A DNA stretch of 7,787 nucleotides from Bacillota bacterium (GTDB taxonomy: Bacteria; Bacillota; Dethiobacteria; Dethiobacterales; Dethiobacteraceae), in assembly GCA_024650095.1 (NCBI GenBank), contig JANKMV010000050.1:1-7787 (forward strand), read 5' to 3'. A program made the translations under genes and the position numbers. The notes beneath the pieces were generated by a model, which ran no database searches, was not told where the DNA came from, and was given only the letters and a program-made list of their open reading frames with translations. Of this stretch, positions 7,000-7,787 are shown in pieces (within the stretch, counting starts at the first letter, position 1; each line of letters opens with the position of its first letter).

Positions 7000-7787
7000 T
7001 TACTTTTCGGCTGGGGGTTCGGCGATAAAGCCTTCTTTCATTAACATTTGCGTCACGTTACGGGCACGATAAATGGCTTCTTCCGCCTTGGCACGTAAAT
7101 CAGCCGGGGAGATATTTTTACGGGCAAGGCCTAGTTCCATCGCTTTTTGTCCCACATTAACCGCCTGGCGAATAAAGACTTCGACATTATCCATACTTGG
7201 CAGCAGGTTATCTGGATCAATACCGTTTTCTGCACCTAAATCAGCAATGGTATAGGCGGCAGTGAGGCACATTTCATCTGTGATGGTGGACGCTTGTACA
7301 TCTAACACTCCGCGAAAGATTCCTGGAAAACAGAGGGAATTATTCACCTGGTTGGCAAAATCAGAACGTCCGGTGGCGACGATAACGGCACCTGCTTCTT
7401 TGGCCTCCCATGGCCACATTTCAGGTGTAGGGTTGGCACAAAAGAAACAGATGGGATCACTTGCCATGGACTCCACCCACTGTGGCTGTATCACCCCAGG
7501 ACCGGGTTGCGAAAGAGCAATCACCACATCACAATCCTTCATGGCCTCGGCAATGCCACCTGTTCGACCCGCTGCGTTGGTTTTAAGAGCTAAATCACAT
7601 TTTTCCTGATATTTTCCCTCTAGGGCAGCGGCACGATCATGATGCAGGATGCCCCGACTATCTGTAACATACATATTACCAGGGTCAACACCCGCATAAA
7701 TAATGAGATTAGTAATACAAACACTGGCCGCGCCGGCACCGATCATGGCAATCTTGACATCCTTCATCTCTTTTTTCACATATCTAA
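7000..7787 (-). CDS. Malic enzyme (malate dehydrogenase, oxaloacetate-decarboxylating), C-terminal NAD-binding part, cut by window edge
   Basis: About 262 residues are visible, ending EPPAEK. The frame stays open through the right edge (RYVKKEMKDVKIAM), so the GTG at 7779 is probably an internal valine codon and not the start. Malic enzyme oxidises and decarboxylates malate to pyruvate and CO2, reducing NAD(P), in the cytoplasm. Counting from codon 7779, the Rossmann loop GAGAAS is at 14-19, with D40 (VTDSRG) at the end of the second strand; an acid there favours NAD over NADP. CANPTPE at 114-120, GRSDFANQVNN at 137-147 and PGIFRG at 152-157 are classic malic enzyme signatures. The N-terminal malate-binding domain, with the catalytic tyrosine and lysine, would lie outside the window, so integrity and exact cofactor cannot be judged. 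The gene ends in its own terminator, apart from the sigma operon downstream. Confidence 0.92.
   Translation of the reverse strand, partial: RYVKKEMKDVKIAMIGAGAASVCITNLIIYAGVDPGNMYVTDSRGILHHDRAAALEGKYQEKCDLALKTNAAGRTGGIAEAMKDCDVVIALSQPGPGVIQPQWVESMASDPICFFCANPTPEMWPWEAKEAGAVIVATGRSDFANQVNNSLCFPGIFRGVLDVQASTITDEMCLTAAYTIADLGAENGIDPDNLLPSMDNVEVFIRQAVNVGQKAMELGLARKNISPADLRAKAEEAIYRARNVTQMLMKEGFIAEPPAEK

Noticed and set aside
7262..7609. Plus-strand 115-codon open frame antisense to the malic enzyme gene
   Set aside because: The opposite strand encodes classic malic enzyme motifs over the same bases; this frame is a shadow of them.

Overview
The window is 7.8 kb of bacterial chromosome in which every supported gene lies on the minus strand. 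Gene order in the direction of transcription (right to left) is: a malic enzyme cut by the right edge; a broken ECF sigma factor gene overlapping its membrane anti-sigma factor gene; acetyl-CoA synthetase (acs); a TtcA-family tRNA thiolase; and a Lon-like AAA+ protease cut by the left edge. Strong GGAGG-type ribosome binding sites, moderate AT content, a DUF4179-like anti-sigma factor and this gene mix suggest a Firmicute, perhaps a clostridial or Negativicutes-like anaerobe. No marker gene is present, so this placement is inference.

Layout by position. 1-1225 holds the N-terminal half of the Lon-like protease, preceded after 18 bases by the TtcA-like gene (1244-2053); the two look like one operon. 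2054-2568 is a roughly 500-base noncoding stretch with three copies of a GGGAACGGTC-type palindrome and two diverged copies of a roughly 70-base repeat. A strong hairpin at 2569-2600 closes acs (2611-4572), which has a good sigma-A-type promoter with an overlapping inverted repeat at about 4635-4666. A second terminator (4751-4789) closes the sigma/anti-sigma pair (4805-6811). A third (6934-6967) closes the malic enzyme gene (7000 to the window end).

The transcription units are therefore well separated. Acs (acetate to acetyl-CoA) and malic enzyme (malate to pyruvate) are both central carbon enzymes, but terminators and a signalling operon lie between them, so nothing shows co-transcription. 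The most unusual points are the ECF sigma gene, which is frameshifted inside region 2.4 while its anti-sigma partner is intact, and the cluster of palindromes and duplicated units between acs and the TtcA-like gene. I found no clear evidence of a new defence or mobile system. No tRNA, rRNA, CRISPR array, transposase or integrase was seen.
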